A stretch of 43,874 nucleotides of DNA from an uncultured Chloroflexota bacterium (lineage in GTDB: Bacteria > Chloroflexota > Anaerolineae > Aggregatilineales > Phototrophicaceae): the NCBI GenBank assembly GCA_903864435.1, contig CAIPFY010000358.1, forward strand, positions 1 through 43,874, written 5' to 3'. A model generated the notes under the pieces. The model ran no database searches. It saw nothing but the letters and a program-made list of their open reading frames with translations, and was not told the DNA's origin. Below are positions 1 through 9,419 of the stretch, piece after piece; position 1 is the first letter of the stretch, and every line of letters begins with the position of its first letter. Both the position numbers and the translations under genes were made by a program.

Positions 1-83
1 TCCATCGCGGCGTAAGCCAGCAGTTGCCCGGCAAACATCACACCCTGACCGCCAAAGCCGGAAATGAGTAGTGCGACCTGCAT
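1..83 (-). CDS. 2-oxoacid:ferredoxin oxidoreductase gamma subunit (5' part only)
   Basis: Only the first 27 or so codons are inside the window; the gene runs off the left edge. The protein starts [20 protein letters not shown], and the G-F-G-G-Q-G-V motif is the usual N-terminus of the gamma subunit of 2-oxoglutarate/2-oxoisovalerate:ferredoxin oxidoreductases. This subunit completes the alpha-beta-delta complex encoded just upstream. The ATG lies a few bases after GGGAGGT, a strong ribosome binding site, and 24 bases after the beta gene, so it should be the last gene of the same operon. Confidence 0.9.
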   Translation of the reverse strand, partial: MQVALLISGFGGQGVMFAGQLLAYAAM

Positions 84-107
84 GATTGACCTCCCTGTGT
101 GGGGTGC

Positions 108-887
108 TTAAAGCGCCGCCACTTCCGGCACAACTTTGTAATCCCCTACCGGGTAATAGGGCAGCATATTGGTTTCGAGCCATTCCAGCGCCTTGTCCGG
201 CGCAATTCCCCAGTTGGTCGGGCAAGTGGAGAGCAATTCGACCATGCCGAAGCCTAACCCGGCCTGCTGTACTTTGAGCGCGGTTAGAATGGCTTTTTTC
301 GCTTTACGAATGCTGGCGGGATCGTGCAGCGAACGGCGCACGATGTAGGCCGTGCCATCTAACGAGGACAGTAGCTCGCTCATGCGGATGGGATAGCCGG
401 TGCTGCTCACGCTGCGCCCCTGCGCCGAGGAGGTGGTCTTTTGCCCCACTAGCGTGGTGGGAGCCATCTGCCCGCCGGTCATGCCGTAGACGGCGTTGTT
501 GACGAAAATGGTGGTGATGTGTTCGCCACGCGCTGCGGCGTGCAGAATTTCGCCCGCGCCGATGGACACCAGATCGCCATCGCCCTGATAGGTGATGACC
601 ATGCGATCTGGCAGCACGCGCTTGAGGCCGGTAGCCATTGCCGGGGCGCGGCCATGCGCAGCGACACAGGCATCCACGTTGAAGTAGTCGTAGACGAAGA
701 CCGAACAGCCCACCGGAGCGACCAGCACGGTCTGGGTGCGAATGCCGAGTTCGTCAATCGCTTCAGCCAGCAGGCGGTGTGCAATACCGTGCGTACAGCC
801 GGGGCAGTAGTGGGTATGATGGTCGGTCAGGCATTCGGGGCGCTGGTAGACTGTTTGCATGATAGGCTGCGCGACGACCTGTAACAT
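108..887 (-). CDS. 2-oxoacid:ferredoxin oxidoreductase beta subunit (TPP-binding; KorB/VorA type)
   Basis: Cytoplasmic thiamine-diphosphate subunit that decarboxylates a 2-oxoacid to its acyl-CoA while passing electrons to ferredoxin. The protein of about 259 residues has an early CPGC motif, the TPP/Mg signature GDGD followed about 27 residues later by [11 protein letters not shown], and a typical C-terminal WG(I)AP segment. I place the start at ATG 887, which has GAGGAG eight bases upstream; a GTG at 896 would sit directly on that site. It lies 16 bases after the alpha gene, in the order delta-alpha-beta-gamma. Substrate cannot be fixed from sequence: 2-oxoglutarate and branched-chain 2-oxoacids are both plausible. 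Confidence 0.9.
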   Translation of the reverse strand: MLQVVAQPIMQTVYQRPECLTDHHTHYCPGCTHGIAHRLLAEAIDELGIRTQTVLVAPVGCSVFVYDYFNVDACVAAHGRAPAMATGLKRVLPDRMVITYQGDGDLVSIGAGEILHAAARGEHITTIFVNNAVYGMTGGQMAPTTLVGQKTTSSAQGRSVSSTGYPIRMSELLSSLDGTAYIVRRSLHDPASIRKAKKAILTALKVQQAGLGFGMVELLSTCPTNWGIAPDKALEWLETNMLPYYPVGDYKVVPEVAAL

Positions 888-903
888 AATGTTCACTCCT
901 CGC

Positions 904-1971
904 TTAGGCGTGGTGAGCCGCGTGGTTGTAGTGGGTTTCGATGGCCTTTAGCACTTCTTCGGATGAGGGGACGATGCCGCCCATGCGTCCGTAGAATTGC
1001 ACCGGAATTTGGCCGCCTGTGGCGAGGCGCACATCTTCGAGCATTTGCCCCGCGTTCATCTCCACCACCAGACACATTTCGACGCGATCGGCCAGTTCCG
1101 ACAGGCGTTCTTCCGGGAACGGCCAGAGCGTTTGCGGGCGCATCAGCCCGACTTTCAGACCGTTGGCACGGGCGGCTTCGAGGGCGCTATAGGCCACGCG
1201 CCCTGCCGAGCCATACGCGATGACCAGCAGTTGGGCATCGTCGGTGTTGTATTCTTGCCAGCGCGGTTCGGTTTTCTTGATCTTGCGTAGCCGTTTCTGG
1301 ATGGCGATATTGTGCGCTTCTTCGGCTTCGCCACTCATGAATAGCGACGAGATGACGTTGCGCGGACGGTCTTGTGCGCCCCGCAGCGCCCATTCGGGCG
1401 GCGTCTTTCGTGGTTCGGTCATGGGGGGGAGTTCGGCTGGTTCCATCATCTGCCCGATTTGTCCATCAGCAGCGAGGATGACCAAATGGCGGTATTGATC
1501 GGCTAGGTCGAAGGCGAGGGTGGTGAAGTCAATCGCCTCCTGCACCGAGGCGGGGGCGAGGACGATGGGGTGATAATCGCCGTGTCCGGCGGAGCGTGTG
1601 ATCTGAAAATAGTCCCCTTGAGACGGTAGGATGTTCCCCAAGCCCGGCCCGCCGCGCATCATATCTACTACTACGCAGGGCAAGTTTGCGCCAGCGATGT
1701 ACGACAAGCCTTCTTGCATGAGGCTGATGCCGGGACTGGAGGAGGAGGTCATCACCCGCACGCCGGTGCAGGCCGCGCCGTAGACCATGTTGATGGCGGC
1801 AACTTCGCTTTCCGCTTGGAGAAAGACGCGATTTAACTCGTTCATCCTGACCGACAGGTATTCGAGCAATTCCGTTTGTGGGGTGATAGGGTAGCCAAAG
1901 TAGGCTTCGAGGCCGGCACGGACGGCGGCCTCGGCTATGGCGATGTTCCCCTTGAGCAGTTCGCGGGTCAT
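904..1971 (-). CDS. vorB: 2-oxoacid:ferredoxin oxidoreductase alpha subunit (VorB/KorA type)
   Basis: Large subunit, 355 residues, of the ferredoxin-dependent 2-oxoacid oxidoreductase. The N-terminal half carries the pyrimidine-binding domain with [46 protein letters not shown] and MRGGPGLGN. These match, from memory, proteins annotated VorB (3-methyl-2-oxobutanoate dehydrogenase) as well as KorA. The C-terminal half is the transketolase-C-like domain. The reading frame is open for 33 codons further upstream, but ATG 1971 has AGGAGG seven bases before it and overlaps the ferredoxin stop codon by four bases (ATGA), which implies translational coupling. A branched-chain 2-oxoacid substrate would fit the BCAA genes nearby, but that is inference. 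Confidence 0.88.
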   Translation of the reverse strand: MTRELLKGNIAIAEAAVRAGLEAYFGYPITPQTELLEYLSVRMNELNRVFLQAESEVAAINMVYGAACTGVRVMTSSSSPGISLMQEGLSYIAGANLPCVVVDMMRGGPGLGNILPSQGDYFQITRSAGHGDYHPIVLAPASVQEAIDFTTLAFDLADQYRHLVILAADGQIGQMMEPAELPPMTEPRKTPPEWALRGAQDRPRNVISSLFMSGEAEEAHNIAIQKRLRKIKKTEPRWQEYNTDDAQLLVIAYGSAGRVAYSALEAARANGLKVGLMRPQTLWPFPEERLSELADRVEMCLVVEMNAGQMLEDVRLATGGQIPVQFYGRMGGIVPSSEEVLKAIETHYNHAAHHA

Positions 1972-2234
1972 CGCACCGCCTCCTGAGTTCCATTGTGAGC
2001 CTGTTTGGGGACTGTTTCGCGGTAGACGGTGATGCAAATATCGGGGCAGATGACGGCACAGATGGCACAACCGGTACAGAGTTGTTCGGGGTCAATCAGG
2101 GCGGCAGGATGATAGCCTTTGGCGTTCAGGCAATCGGATGCCATGTGGATTACCTGCTGCGGGCAGACCGTCGAACAAAGCTGGCAACCTTTGCAGCGTT
2201 CCGCGTCTATGGAGATCATCCCGCGTGTCATCAT
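1968..2234 (-). CDS. 2x[4Fe-4S] ferredoxin, delta subunit of the 2-oxoacid oxidoreductase
   Basis: An 88-residue bacterial-type ferredoxin with two complete cluster motifs, [12 protein letters not shown] at about residues 14-25 and [12 protein letters not shown] at about 53-64. It accepts electrons inside the complex and is the first gene of the four-gene operon. Two ATG codons stand in tandem (2234 and 2231); GCAGGAG lies upstream of both. Its stop overlaps the alpha start by four bases. I did not find a convincing promoter in the 151-base divergent gap shared with the GH13 gene. Confidence 0.9.
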   Translation of the reverse strand: MMTRGMISIDAERCKGCQLCSTVCPQQVIHMASDCLNAKGYHPAALIDPEQLCTGCAICAVICPDICITVYRETVPKQAHNGTQEAVR

Positions 2235-2385
2235 GCTGCTCCTGCAAACTATTTTTATCTATACCCTAGCGTTAAGACAGGGTTTTTGAACAGTACAAAA
2301 CTTCCTCTCTGTCTATACTGATTGTCATGTTGTAGACACGGTATACTGGAACAGGAATGCGATAGGCGAACAGGTATGGCGAAAA

Positions 2386-4005
2386 ATGGAAGAATTCATT
2401 TTCGGGACGCTGGCAACTGACCAGTTGAAGTTGATGCATCACCGGGCGGCGCGGCGCGGTTTACAACATGCACGGGATGTGGAGCCGCGCAATCCACTCC
2501 CCGGACAGCCGATTACGCTGACGGTATGGGCGGGCGTGAACCTGACGGCGGACGCGGTGGCTTGCTATTACACCACCGATGGGACGCAGCCGGCGGGCAG
2601 CCGGGGCGTGGCGGCGCAGGGACAGGTGGCACGGTTTGAGCCGGCTGGTGTGGAATGGGATACGGCGGCATGGGGCTACCGGCAGCGGTGGACGGTGACG
2701 CTGCCCGCACAGGCGGAAGGCGCGATCGCGCGCTACTGCATCAGCGCATGGAGCGCGGGCGGGGATGAAGTGTATGCCGATTGGCCGCAGGTACGGGCGG
2801 CCTCCGAAGAAGCGGCGGCGGCTTATTTCAATGGCAAACCTGTGCCGGATGATTTGCAGGTGGGCGATCCGTCGCGGCCTCATGTGTTCACGCTGTCGGT
2901 AGACCGCCTGACCCCGCCGACGTGGGCGCGGGATGCCGTGATCTATCATGTGTTCGTGGATCGGTTCTTTCCCGGCGGTGGACGCGATTGGACGCAGACG
3001 GATGATTTGAACGGGTTTTGCGGTGGGACGCTGTGGGGGGTGGCGGAGAAGCTGGACTACATCGTTGATCTGGGGGCAACCTGCATTTGGCTGAGTCCGG
3101 TGTTTTGCAGCGAAACACATCACGGCTACGATGTGGTTGATTACGGGCATGTCGAACCCCGATTGGGCGGGGACGCGGCGCTGAAAGCGTTGGTGCAGGC
3201 GGCTCATAAGCGCGGCCTGCGGGTCATCCTCGATATTGCGCTCAATCATCTATCGCATCACCATCCGTACTTTGTGGATGCCCATAGTAACCCGGATAGC
3301 CCGTACCGCAACTGGTTCATATTTGACGATTCGGAACTGGGCTACCGCAGCTTTTTCGGCGTAGAGTCCATGCCCAAGCTGAATGTGACCACGCCAGCAG
3401 CGCGACAATGGCTGATTGATGTGGGGCGCTACTGGCTGCGGGAGTACGATGTGGATGGCTACCGTCTGGATGTGGCGGACGGGCCGGGGCCGGACTTCTG
3501 GACGGATTTTTACCGCGCTTGCAAGCAGGAGAAGCCGGACAGTTTGTGCTTTGGCGAGGTGGTGGATGCGCCAGATATTCAGCGCGAGTATGTGGGACGG
3601 CTGGATGGGCTGCTTGATTTTCATCTGTGCTACAGCTTGCGGCGGGCATTCGCGCAGGAGCGTATCACCGCAGACGAGTTGGCGCGGTTTATTGAGCGCC
3701 ATACGGCCTATTTCCCACCGGATTTCCTGCTGTTGAGCTTCGTGGACAATCACGATATGGATCGGTTCACGTTCACTGCGAAGGGGCAGGCGGAGGTGCT
3801 GCGGCAGGCGGCGACGATTCAGTTCAGCCTGCCGAACGTCCCCGTCATCTACTACGGGACGGAGATCGGGCTGACGCAGGCGGTGAGCGCGGCGGAAGGC
3901 TTCGGATTACATGTTAATCGCGTGCTGATGCGCTGGGATGCGGTGGATGGCTCGGAGATGTTGACGTTTTACAAAGCGTTGATTCGGGCGCGGCGCGGCA
4001 GCTAA
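2386..4005 (+). CDS. GH13 alpha-amylase family enzyme, neopullulanase/cyclomaltodextrinase type, lacking domain C
   Basis: Predicted to hydrolyse alpha-1,4 (and perhaps alpha-1,6) glucans or cyclodextrins; no signal peptide, so probably cytoplasmic. Residues 1 to about 170 form a beta-rich N-terminal domain, as in CBM34-bearing enzymes. The catalytic barrel starts near AVIYHVFVDRF (185-194). Visible motifs are DIALNH (283-288), GYRLD with nucleophile D362, GE with acid E391, and FVDNHD with D457. MPKLN at 329-333 is the conserved-region-V signature of the neopullulanase subfamily (GH13_20). The protein stops at FYKALIRARRGS, where relatives go on into an all-beta domain C of roughly 80 residues. 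A terminator follows within 30 bases, so domain C has been lost rather than frameshifted within the gap. Confidence 0.9.
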   Translation: MEEFIFGTLATDQLKLMHHRAARRGLQHARDVEPRNPLPGQPITLTVWAGVNLTADAVACYYTTDGTQPAGSRGVAAQGQVARFEPAGVEWDTAAWGYRQRWTVTLPAQAEGAIARYCISAWSAGGDEVYADWPQVRAASEEAAAAYFNGKPVPDDLQVGDPSRPHVFTLSVDRLTPPTWARDAVIYHVFVDRFFPGGGRDWTQTDDLNGFCGGTLWGVAEKLDYIVDLGATCIWLSPVFCSETHHGYDVVDYGHVEPRLGGDAALKALVQAAHKRGLRVILDIALNHLSHHHPYFVDAHSNPDSPYRNWFIFDDSELGYRSFFGVESMPKLNVTTPAARQWLIDVGRYWLREYDVDGYRLDVADGPGPDFWTDFYRACKQEKPDSLCFGEVVDAPDIQREYVGRLDGLLDFHLCYSLRRAFAQERITADELARFIERHTAYFPPDFLLLSFVDNHDMDRFTFTAKGQAEVLRQAATIQFSLPNVPVIYYGTEIGLTQAVSAAEGFGLHVNRVLMRWDAVDGSEMLTFYKALIRARRGS

Positions 4006-4031
4006 CAGGACATCGGAATAAGTAGGAATAC

Positions 4032-4063
4032 AAAGGGACTGGCATATTGACCAGTCCCTTTTG
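4032..4063. terminator. Bidirectional intrinsic terminator between the GH13 gene and iolG
   Basis: An 11-base perfect stem, AAAGGGACTGG with CCAGTCCCTTT, encloses an 8-base loop. T residues follow on the plus strand and on the minus strand, so it can end both convergent transcripts. Confidence 0.9.
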
Positions 4064-4084
4064 TTTGGTGAGAGGTGTGCCGGA

Positions 4085-5095
4085 CTAGCCTATTTCGGAC
4101 AGCTTGACAGGACGGCCTTCCAGATACGACTTCTTGGCAGCCAACCCCATGACGACGGGCGCACGACCATCGGCACCGGTCACGGTGAGGGGCTTGTCGT
4201 TCACCACCGACTCCACGAAGTCACGCAGTTCGGACTCGTAGGAGTAGGTGTAGCGTTCCATGAAGAAGTTCAGCGGCAGATCGCGGCGGACGTTCTGCGC
4301 GGTGCTGATGGTGGCGGCGTTCGGGTACAGGTTGTCAGTCATGATTGCGCCGCCGCTACCGAAGGCTTCCACGCGCTGATCGTAGCCGTAGACCGCCTTA
4401 CGGCTGTTGTCAATGCTGACGGTGACTCCGTTGGCGAACTTCATTACGATGAAAGCGGTATCCACATCACCGGCTTCACCGATGGCGGGGTCAACCTTGA
4501 CACCGGCGACGGTGTAGACTTCCACCGCGTCGCTGCCCGTGAGGAAACGCGCCATGTCGAAGTCATGAATGGTCATGTCGAGGAAGATGCCGCCGGACAC
4601 CTTGATATAGCTGACGGGGGGCGGACCGGGGTCACGGCTGATGATGTGTAACATGTGCAGTTCGCCGATTTCCTGCGAGACGATGGCCTGCCGCACGCGG
4701 GCATAGTTGGGGTCGAAACGGCGGTTGAAGCCGATTTGCAGCTTCACGCCCGCTTTACGCACGCTCTCTAGCGCCTCGTCAATGCGGTTCAGGTCAAAAT
4801 CAATCGGCTTTTCGCAGAAAATGTGCTTGCCGGCTGCCGCTGCTTCACGGATGATCTGCGAGTGGGTGTTGGTGGCGGAGCAAATGGCGACGGCTTGTAC
4901 CGCAGGGTCGGCCAGCAGTTCGCGGTAGTCGGCACTAACTTTGGGGATGTGTAGTTTGGCGGCCACATCCTGCGCGGCGGTAGCCACCACGTCCGCGATG
5001 CCGATGACTTCCGCGCCGGGGATGCGGGTGACAAGGTTTTCCGCGTGTACTTTGCCGATACGTCCCGCGCCAATCACTGCAAATTTCAATGTCAT
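4085..5095 (-). CDS. iolG: Inositol 2-dehydrogenase (IolG family)
   Basis: Oxidises myo-inositol to 2-keto-myo-inositol with NAD+, the first step of inositol catabolism. The 336-residue protein has an N-terminal Rossmann motif GAGRIG (9-14), EKP with K96, and D173/H177 in FLDMTIHDFD. These match the Lys-Asp-His catalytic set of the GFO/IDH/MocA inositol dehydrogenases. It is the last gene of an iolB-iolD-iolG run, 19 bases after iolD, with AAAGG before the ATG. GFO/IDH proteins are hard to separate by substrate; the call rests largely on the iol neighbours. Confidence 0.88.
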   Translation of the reverse strand: MTLKFAVIGAGRIGKVHAENLVTRIPGAEVIGIADVVATAAQDVAAKLHIPKVSADYRELLADPAVQAVAICSATNTHSQIIREAAAAGKHIFCEKPIDFDLNRIDEALESVRKAGVKLQIGFNRRFDPNYARVRQAIVSQEIGELHMLHIISRDPGPPPVSYIKVSGGIFLDMTIHDFDMARFLTGSDAVEVYTVAGVKVDPAIGEAGDVDTAFIVMKFANGVTVSIDNSRKAVYGYDQRVEAFGSGGAIMTDNLYPNAATISTAQNVRRDLPLNFFMERYTYSYESELRDFVESVVNDKPLTVTGADGRAPVVMGLAAKKSYLEGRPVKLSEIG

Positions 5096-5114
5096 GTTTG
5101 CGACCTTTCCTCAG

Positions 5115-6974
5115 TTAGTAGTAACGTTGTTTGTTTCTAGCTTCATCATACTTGCGGCGGGCATCTTGTACAGACGGGTTTTCCGAGACTTCGGCAACCG
5201 CCACATCCCACCATGATTCGTAGCCGCCCACGCGCTGACTGCGGTCAGTTTCGATGAAGATGCACACGGTTTCGGATGAAGCCTGCGCCTGCTGGAGCGC
5301 GGTTGCCAGTTCGTCTTTGTTGGCGGCGCGGATGAGCTTTGCGCCCAGACTGGCGGCGTTCGCGCCCAAGTCCAGCGGCAACGTTTCGCCATCCAACTGA
5401 CCGGAGTCGGTGCGGAAGCGGTATTTGGTGCCGAAGCCGTCGCTGCCAACCGATTTCGATAGGCCGCCGATGCTGGCGTAGCCGTGATTATCCAGAATGA
5501 TAATCACCAGCTTCACGCCTTCCTGTACGGCGGTCACGATTTCGGAGGACATCATCAGGTAGGAAGCGTCTCCCACCATGACATAGACTTCGCGGGCAGG
5601 GTCGGCCATTTTTGCGCCTAGCCCACCAGCAATCTCATAGCCCATTGTGGAGTAGCCGTATTCCAGATGGTAGCCGCCGGGGCTGCGGGTGCGCCACAGT
5701 TTATGCAAGTCACCGGGGAGGCTGCCCGCCGCGCACAGCACAATGTCGTTGGGGCGCGAGAGGGTGTTGACCGCGCCGATGACCACGCCCTGACTCATGA
5801 GGGGGCCGTGTTCCAGATCATAGATGCGCTGCACTTCGGCATCCCAGTCGGCATTGAAGGCGGCGGCACGGGTGCGGTATTCGCTGGCGACTTCGTAGCC
5901 TGCAATGAGCGTGCTGAGTTCATCTAGAATGGCACGGGCGTCGCCCACCAGCGGCAGCGCGTGATGTTTGTAGGCATCGAACTCCGCCACGTTGATGTTG
6001 ATGAACTTGAGGTTAGGATTCTGGAAGGCAGTTTTGGAGGCGGTGGTGAAATCGCTGTAGCGCGTTCCAATGCCGATAATCAGGTCGGCTTCACGGGCGA
6101 TGATATTGGCTCCGGCTGTGCCTGTCGCGCCGATTGCGCCCAGATTCAGCGGGTGGTTATAGGGCAGCGAACCTTTGCCGGCCATCGTTTCGCCCATCGG
6201 AATGCCTGTGCGTTCCACGAAAGCGGCGAGCGCGGCGGTGGCTTCGCTGTACAGCACGCCACCCCCCGCCACGATGATCGGGCGACGACTGGCGCGTATC
6301 CACTCGGCGGCGCGGTTCAGGCTGTCCACATCCGGGCGCGGGCGCGGGATGTGCCAGATGCGCGGTTCGAGGAAATCATCGGGATAGTCGAAGGCCATTG
6401 CCTGTACATCCTGTGGCAGCGACAGAGTGACCGCGCCGGTTTCGGCGGGGGATGTGAGGACGCGCATCACTTCCGGCAAGGCGGTGATGATCTGTTCGGG
6501 GCGGTTGATGCGATCCCAGTAGCGTGATACCGGCTTGAAGCAGTCGTTTACCGAAATATCCTGCGAATGCTCGGATTCAAGCTGTTGCAGCACAGGTGCT
6601 TGTAGGCGCTGGGCGAAAATGTCGCCGGGGAGCAGCAGCACGGGCAAGCGGTTGATGGTGGCGGCAGCTGCGCCAGTGAGCATGTTGGTCGCGCCGGGGC
6701 CAATCGAGGAGGTGCAGGCGAAGGCTTGCAGGCGGTTCTTGACTTTGGCGAAGGCGGCGGCGCTGTGTACCATCGCCTGTTCGTTGCGAACCTGATAGTA
6801 GCGGAAACGATCCGCATACTGCTGTAGCGCCTGCCCGATGCCCGCCACGTTGCCATGACCGAAGATGCCCCAGCAGCCTGCGAAGAACGGTTGCTGATGA
6901 CCGTCACGCTCGACCTGCTGGTTGGAGAGGTAGTGAATGATGGCCTGCGCCATCGTCAAACGGGTTGTTTTCAT
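5115..6974 (-). CDS. iolD: 3D-(3,5/4)-trihydroxycyclohexane-1,2-dione hydrolase
   Basis: Thiamine-diphosphate enzyme that opens the cyclohexane ring to give 5-deoxy-glucuronate. At 619 residues it has the family's normal length. Near the N-terminus GCWGIFGHGNVAG is characteristic of IolD, E65 in VRNEQAMVHSA is the TPP-activating glutamate, and the C-terminal TPP motif runs from GDASY (468) to DNHGYASIGG (495-504). AAGGA precedes the ATG. It follows iolB by 52 bases and precedes iolG by 19. IolC, IolE and an inositol transporter are not in the window, so the rest of the pathway must be elsewhere. Confidence 0.95.
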   Translation of the reverse strand: MKTTRLTMAQAIIHYLSNQQVERDGHQQPFFAGCWGIFGHGNVAGIGQALQQYADRFRYYQVRNEQAMVHSAAAFAKVKNRLQAFACTSSIGPGATNMLTGAAAATINRLPVLLLPGDIFAQRLQAPVLQQLESEHSQDISVNDCFKPVSRYWDRINRPEQIITALPEVMRVLTSPAETGAVTLSLPQDVQAMAFDYPDDFLEPRIWHIPRPRPDVDSLNRAAEWIRASRRPIIVAGGGVLYSEATAALAAFVERTGIPMGETMAGKGSLPYNHPLNLGAIGATGTAGANIIAREADLIIGIGTRYSDFTTASKTAFQNPNLKFININVAEFDAYKHHALPLVGDARAILDELSTLIAGYEVASEYRTRAAAFNADWDAEVQRIYDLEHGPLMSQGVVIGAVNTLSRPNDIVLCAAGSLPGDLHKLWRTRSPGGYHLEYGYSTMGYEIAGGLGAKMADPAREVYVMVGDASYLMMSSEIVTAVQEGVKLVIIILDNHGYASIGGLSKSVGSDGFGTKYRFRTDSGQLDGETLPLDLGANAASLGAKLIRAANKDELATALQQAQASSETVCIFIETDRSQRVGGYESWWDVAVAEVSENPSVQDARRKYDEARNKQRYY

Positions 6975-7026
6975 GAGGATTCCTTCGCGTATGCTCGTAA
7001 AGCGTGCTGAACGGATGCGGGTGCAG

Positions 7027-7893
7027 CTATTTGACGATGGGCAGGCGCGGGTCTAAGCCTGTCCATGTGGATTTGACCCATGCGAAATCGGGGTCGTCCA
7101 CATTGGCGAGGGACTGCGCCGAACCCGCCAGCGCGTTCAGGTAGTAAGTGGTGTAGCCGTAAGCGCCGACGACGGGGTGATAGCCTTCCGGCACGAGGAT
7201 GGTGTCGTGGTCACGCGCCATCATGAGCGCATCAATGCGGCCATCGGTGGTGTATACGCGCTGATAGGCGAAACCTTCGGGGCGGTCAAATTTGTAGAAA
7301 TAGATTTCTTCGAGGTCGGCTTCCAGCAGTTTGCCATCGGCATCCACGCGATGCACATCATGCTTGTGCGGGGGGTAGCTCGACCAGTTGCCACCGGGCG
7401 TATAGACTTCCACCAGCACGAGGCGCTGGCATTCAAACCCCGGCGGTAGGATGCTGTTGATCTGACGCGAGGCGTTGTTGCCGCCACGCAGTTCGACGGC
7501 GCTGGTTTCGGGGGTGACAATGCGGGCGGGAAAATCCTGATCGCTCGGCACCCAAGACGAGGCAATTTCGAGGCCGTCACTGGTGGCTTCAATCTCGAAA
7601 GAGGTGTGGCGCGGCAGGTAAACGGCGTAGGGTTTGCCGGCGAAGACGTTGGGGCGGCGGCCTATGTTAAGGAAGTCCCCGGCACTGCTGCGGATGTGCG
7701 CTGTGCCACCGAGGATGACATGACCGTATTCAAAGTCGCCCGTTTCGGAAGCCCAACGCTGTCCTTTGTTGAAGCGGCGTGCTTCAAAGTTCAGGTATTC
7801 CCACCCCGCCTGCTGCGGCGTGACTGAAGCAAAAACGCCCGTTTCACCTTTGTCCGTTGAACGGAGGAGCATAGTGTCGGCGGTGTAACGCAT
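7027..7893 (-). CDS. iolB: 5-deoxy-glucuronate isomerase
   Basis: Isomerises 5-deoxy-glucuronate to 2-deoxy-5-keto-gluconate, the step after IolD. The bicupin protein of 288 residues shows the second-cupin metal motif PPHKHD (174-179) followed by EEIYFYKF (195-202). I chose ATG 7893, which has AAGGA six bases upstream. An in-frame ATG at 7920 lacks a ribosome site and lies only about seven bases after the start of transcription implied by the TATAAT at 7934-7939. First gene of the iolBDG operon and divergent from argG. Confidence 0.93.
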   Translation of the reverse strand: MRYTADTMLLRSTDKGETGVFASVTPQQAGWEYLNFEARRFNKGQRWASETGDFEYGHVILGGTAHIRSSAGDFLNIGRRPNVFAGKPYAVYLPRHTSFEIEATSDGLEIASSWVPSDQDFPARIVTPETSAVELRGGNNASRQINSILPPGFECQRLVLVEVYTPGGNWSSYPPHKHDVHRVDADGKLLEADLEEIYFYKFDRPEGFAYQRVYTTDGRIDALMMARDHDTILVPEGYHPVVGAYGYTTYYLNALAGSAQSLANVDDPDFAWVKSTWTGLDPRLPIVK

Positions 7894-7933
7894 AGGCGAT
7901 CCTTTTGTGGAATAGGTCATGAAAGATCAAGAG

Positions 7934-7939
7934 ATTATA
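7934..7939 (-). promoter_or_regulatory. Candidate -10 box of the iolBDG promoter
   Basis: Perfect TATAAT on the minus strand, about 40 bases upstream of the preferred iolB ATG. No good -35 box is visible at 16-18 bases, so an activator or extended element may be needed. No inverted repeat clearly marking an IolR-type operator was seen. Confidence 0.5.
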
Positions 7940-7970
7940 GCGCGGGTATGGTTTGTGGTCATTATGGTTC

Positions 7971-7999
7971 TTTGCAGTTTGGCGGCGGTGCTTTATACT
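7971..7999 (+). promoter_or_regulatory. Candidate sigma70-type promoter of argG
   Basis: TTTGCA, 17 bases, then TATACT (7994-7999); four of six and five of six matches to consensus. Transcription would begin near 8006, giving a leader of about 43 bases before the argG ATG. Confidence 0.6.
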
Positions 8000-8048
8000 C
8001 GGTTCCTTAACAAACCCCGATGCCAATCAAGCAAAGTTTGAGGGAATT

Positions 8049-9317
8049 ATGGCTGCACATGCAAATGTCAAGAAAGTCGTTTTGGCCTACAGCGGTGGGC
8101 TGGATACGTCGGTAATTGTCCCGTGGTTGAAGAACAATTATCCGGGATGCGAAGTGATTTGCTTCTGCGCTGATCTGGGGCAGGAGGAAGAACTGGAAGG
8201 TTTGGAGGAGAAGGCAATTAAGTCGGGCGCGAGCAAGCTGTATATCCGCGATTTGCGCGAAGAATTCCTGACGGATTTCGTGTTCCCGACGATGCAGGCG
8301 GGCGCGGTCTATGAGCGCGAATACCTGCTGGGAACCTCGTTCGCACGGCCTTTGATCGCTAAACACATGGTCGAGATTGCGGAGATTGAAGGCGCGGATG
8401 CGGTAGCGCATGGCGCAACGGGCAAGGGCAACGATCAGGTGCGCTTTGAACTGACGGTGATGGCGCTCAATCCCAAGCTGAAGATTATCGCCCCGTGGCG
8501 CGAGTGGGAAATTCGCAGCCGCGAGGATGCGCTGGCCTACGCTGCCGAGTTCAACGTGCCGGTGACGGCGACTGAAAAGAGCATCTATAGCCGTGACCGC
8601 AACCTGTTCCACCTGTCGCATGAAGGCGGCTTGCTGGAAGACCCCTGGAACGAACCGGAAGAAATGATGTACCAGCTGACGACCGCGCCGGAAAAAGCGC
8701 CGGATCAGCCGGAGTTCGTTGAAGTGGGCTTCGAGAAGGGCGTCCCGGTGACGTTGAACGGCGAGAAGCTACCCGCAGTGGAACTGTTCCGCCGTTTGAA
8801 CAAAGTGGCGGGCAAGCATGGAATCGGGCGGGCGGATATTGTGGAGAATCGTCTGGTCGGCATGAAAAGTCATGGCGTGTACGAGACTCCGGCGGGGACG
8901 TTGCTGCGCCGCGCACATCAGGCGCTGGAATCGATGTGCCTCGATAAGCACACCATGCACTACAAGGATTTTGTGGCGGTGAAGTATGCCGAACTGGTCT
9001 ACAACGGCATGTGGTACACCCGCCTACGCGAGTCGCTGGACGCTTTTATTCAGGTGACGCAAGAACAGGTGACGGGCGTGGTGCGCTTGAAGCTGTACAA
9101 AGGCAACATGATTATGGCGGGTCGCAAGAGTGATTTCAGCCTGTATCGTGAGGATTATGCGTCCTTCGGTGAGGAAAATGTGTATAACCAGAAGGATGCG
9201 GAAGGCTTTATCGCGCTGTTCGGCCTGCCGCTGAAGGTGGAGGCGCTGCTGGCGATTGATGGCGGCGGCAAGAGCCACTACCGCACGCCGGACTATAGCA
9301 AGTTCAAGCGCGACTAG
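8049..9317 (+). CDS. argG: Argininosuccinate synthase
   Basis: Joins citrulline and aspartate with ATP to form argininosuccinate, the penultimate step of arginine synthesis. The 422-residue protein has the N-type ATP-pyrophosphatase loop AYSGGLDTS at 13-21, [14 protein letters not shown] for citrulline/ATP contact, and [17 protein letters not shown] further on, all diagnostic of ArgG. The frame is open upstream to 7953, but ATG 8049 follows GAGGGA and gives the standard N-terminus. A strong terminator lies 10 bases past the stop, so argG may be transcribed apart from argH. Confidence 0.97.
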   Translation: MAAHANVKKVVLAYSGGLDTSVIVPWLKNNYPGCEVICFCADLGQEEELEGLEEKAIKSGASKLYIRDLREEFLTDFVFPTMQAGAVYEREYLLGTSFARPLIAKHMVEIAEIEGADAVAHGATGKGNDQVRFELTVMALNPKLKIIAPWREWEIRSREDALAYAAEFNVPVTATEKSIYSRDRNLFHLSHEGGLLEDPWNEPEEMMYQLTTAPEKAPDQPEFVEVGFEKGVPVTLNGEKLPAVELFRRLNKVAGKHGIGRADIVENRLVGMKSHGVYETPAGTLLRRAHQALESMCLDKHTMHYKDFVAVKYAELVYNGMWYTRLRESLDAFIQVTQEQVTGVVRLKLYKGNMIMAGRKSDFSLYREDYASFGEENVYNQKDAEGFIALFGLPLKVEALLAIDGGGKSHYRTPDYSKFKRD

Positions 9318-9327
9318 CTGGATTGTG

Positions 9328-9355
9328 AACCCCTCTCAGGTCGAGAGGGGTTTTT
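9328..9355 (+). terminator. Intrinsic terminator after argG
   Basis: Ten-base stem AACCCCTCTC / GAGAGGGGTT with loop AGGTC and a T run to 9355. It separates argG from argH. Confidence 0.92.
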
Positions 9356-9419
9356 CAGCTGTGTCATTATCGCATAGTCATATCACCGGATTATGGATTG
9401 CCGGTAGGAAGCGGACAGC

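Noticed and set aside
2314-2347. Two TATACTG copies upstream of the GH13 gene as promoters
   Set aside because: No -35 box lies at a workable distance from either copy (TTGTCA is only 14 bases from the second).
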